Source: Collinsella sp.
GTDB lineage: Bacteria; Actinomycetota; Coriobacteriia; Coriobacteriales; Coriobacteriaceae
Direction of reading: 5' to 3'
Assembly (NCBI GenBank): GCA_019419405.1
Contig: DYAA01000082.1
Span: forward strand, 1-5,557
DNA length: 5,557 bases
The notes under the pieces were generated by a model. The model made no database searches. It saw nothing but the letters and a program-made list of their open reading frames with translations, and was not told the origin of the DNA. Position 1 is the stretch's first letter. Every line of letters begins with the position of its first letter. The translations under genes and the position numbers were made by a program. Positions 4,475-5,557 of the stretch are shown piece after piece.

Positions 4475-5557
4475 ATGACTGAGACCGCTAAGAAAAAGCG
4501 CGGTATGCCTTCATCGTTCACCATTCTTCTTGCTCTGCTGGCAATTGTCGCAGTGATTACCGTTATCGTCTCCGGCACGTCCGGCGGCGCGGTTACTGCC
4601 GCCCGTCTGAGCGATTTCTGCACCGCCCCGATTAAGGGCTTCGCTGACGCTCTGCCCGTCTGCCTCTTCGTTATGATCCTGGGCGGCTTCCTCGGCATGA
4701 TGACCGAGACCGGCGCTCTGGACAACGGCATCGCCGTTCTGGTGCAGAAGCTTAAGGGCAACGAGATTATGCTCATTCCCGTGCTGATGCTCATCTTCTC
4801 CCTCGGTGGTACCACCTATGGTATGTGCGAGGAGACCGTTCCCTTCTACGCCCTGCTCGCCGCTACCATGATGGCTGCTGGCTTCGACCCCATGGTCGGT
4901 GCCGCTACCGTCCTGCTCGGCGCTGGCTGCGGCTGCCTCGGCTCCACGGTTAACCCGTTCGCCGTCGGCGCTGCCGTCGACGCTCTGACCGGTGTTGGCA
5001 TTGAGGTCAACCAGTCCATCATCATCGGCCTCGGTGCCGTCCTGTGGATTGTTACCACCGCCATGTCCATCTTCTTCGTCATGAGCTATGCCAAGAAGGT
5101 CAAGGCCGACAAGGGTTCCACCATCCTTTCGATGCAGGAGCTCAAGGACGCCGAAGAGGCTCACGGCAAGGCTGCTTCCGAGGTTAACAAGGAGGTCAAG
5201 CTCACCGGTCGTCAGAAGGGTGTTCTGATCGCCTTTGCCTTCACCTTCGTCGTCATGATCGTCGGCTTCATCCCGCTGGCCGACCTCAACGAGGGCGTCG
5301 CCAACTTCTTTGACGCTGGCGCTGTCTACGACGCCGACGGTAACGCCGTCGTCCAGGGCTGGTCTGCCCTGATCACCGGCCTGCCCATTGGTCAGTGGTA
5401 CTTCGACGAGGCTTCCACCTGGTTCTTCCTCATGGCCGTCCTGATCGGTATCATCGGTGGCCTGTCCGAGAAGCAGATCGTCAACACCTTCATCACCGGC
5501 GCTGCCGACATGATGTCCGTTGTTCTCGTCATCGCCCTCGCCCGTGGTATCTCCGTC
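4475..5557 (+). CDS. arcD: YfcC/ArcD-type arginine-ornithine antiporter (partial, runs off the end)
   Basis: The first 361 codons of an integral membrane protein are present; family members are about 500 residues, so roughly 140 are missing. ATG at 4475 follows a G-rich site (AGGGGGG, 4459-4465) by nine bases; an in-frame ATG at 4466 touches that site and is less likely. A short basic cytoplasmic start (KKKR, 6-9) leads into a first membrane segment at about 14-33. Others lie near 60-75, 98-111, 122-136, 140-155, 181-204, 249-268, 315-330 and 343-358, with a charged loop at about 205-247. GGTTYGMCEETVPFY (111-125), GCGCLGSTVNPF (151-162) and the LARGIS end (355-360) are typical of the YfcC/DcuC-like family, to which streptococcal ArcD belongs. 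Beside arcA and arcB, arginine import with ornithine export is the likely job. A related C4-dicarboxylate or peptide role cannot be excluded from sequence alone. Confidence 0.9.
   Translation, partial: MTETAKKKRGMPSSFTILLALLAIVAVITVIVSGTSGGAVTAARLSDFCTAPIKGFADALPVCLFVMILGGFLGMMTETGALDNGIAVLVQKLKGNEIMLIPVLMLIFSLGGTTYGMCEETVPFYALLAATMMAAGFDPMVGAATVLLGAGCGCLGSTVNPFAVGAAVDALTGVGIEVNQSIIIGLGAVLWIVTTAMSIFFVMSYAKKVKADKGSTILSMQELKDAEEAHGKAASEVNKEVKLTGRQKGVLIAFAFTFVVMIVGFIPLADLNEGVANFFDAGAVYDADGNAVVQGWSALITGLPIGQWYFDEASTWFFLMAVLIGIIGGLSEKQIVNTFITGAADMMSVVLVIALARGISV

Noticed and set aside
4511..5164. A 217-codon open frame on the - strand opposite the transporter
   Set aside because: It is an antisense shadow of a clear membrane protein gene, rich in Gly, His, Glu and Asp with no family signature.
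1..5557. Insertion sequence, phage or CRISPR origin for the duplicated segment
   Set aside because: No transposase, integrase, terminal inverted repeats or regularly spaced repeats are visible; the only long repeat is the arcA coding sequence.

Overview
The window is high-GC bacterial DNA with all genes on the + strand. It holds most of an arginine deiminase (ADI) locus, the anaerobic pathway that turns arginine into ornithine, ammonia, CO2 and ATP. GC-rich coding DNA, AAAGGA/AGAAAGG-type ribosome sites and the style of the arcA, arcB and YfcC-type transporter genes fit a gut Coriobacteriia (Actinomycetota), most likely Collinsella or a close relative. That placement is inference from general knowledge, not from a marker gene.

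Layout: (1) bases 1-136 are the last 44 codons of a first arginine deiminase gene, followed by two stem-loops, the second a strong terminator (197-238). (2) 286-1410 is a PLP-dependent fold-type-I aminotransferase whose N-terminus and C-terminus recall the VioD/capreomycidine synthase group of arginine-derivative enzymes; it ends at another strong terminator (1460-1500). (3) 1501-1984 is a long non-coding region with a sharp AT-rich core (about 31% GC over 1621-1800). It carries a repeated AACGGT element in both orientations, a perfect 9-bp inverted repeat, a cre/LacI-like palindrome and an ARG-box-like site, and is probably the control region of the arc operon. (4) 1985-3226 is a complete second arcA. 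(5) After two stem-loops comes arcB, catabolic ornithine carbamoyltransferase (3332-4327), and then a terminator inside the operon. (6) After a structured leader, a YfcC/ArcD-type membrane transporter begins at 4475 and runs off the end.

Working together: the transporter would exchange arginine for ornithine, ArcA would deiminate arginine to citrulline and ammonia, and ArcB would split citrulline with phosphate into ornithine and carbamoyl phosphate. The carbamate kinase (arcC) needed for ATP is not in the window and may lie downstream.

The core pathway is well known. The less ordinary points are the two arcA copies, base-for-base identical over the whole visible 136-base coding overlap and diverging one base after the stop codon; the VioD-like aminotransferase placed between them; the extreme third-position GC of arcA compared with its neighbours; and the many RNA hairpins between genes, which suggest that each cistron's expression is set separately. 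I do not see a clearly new biological system; the aminotransferase between duplicate arcA genes is the best candidate for an undescribed branch of arginine metabolism.
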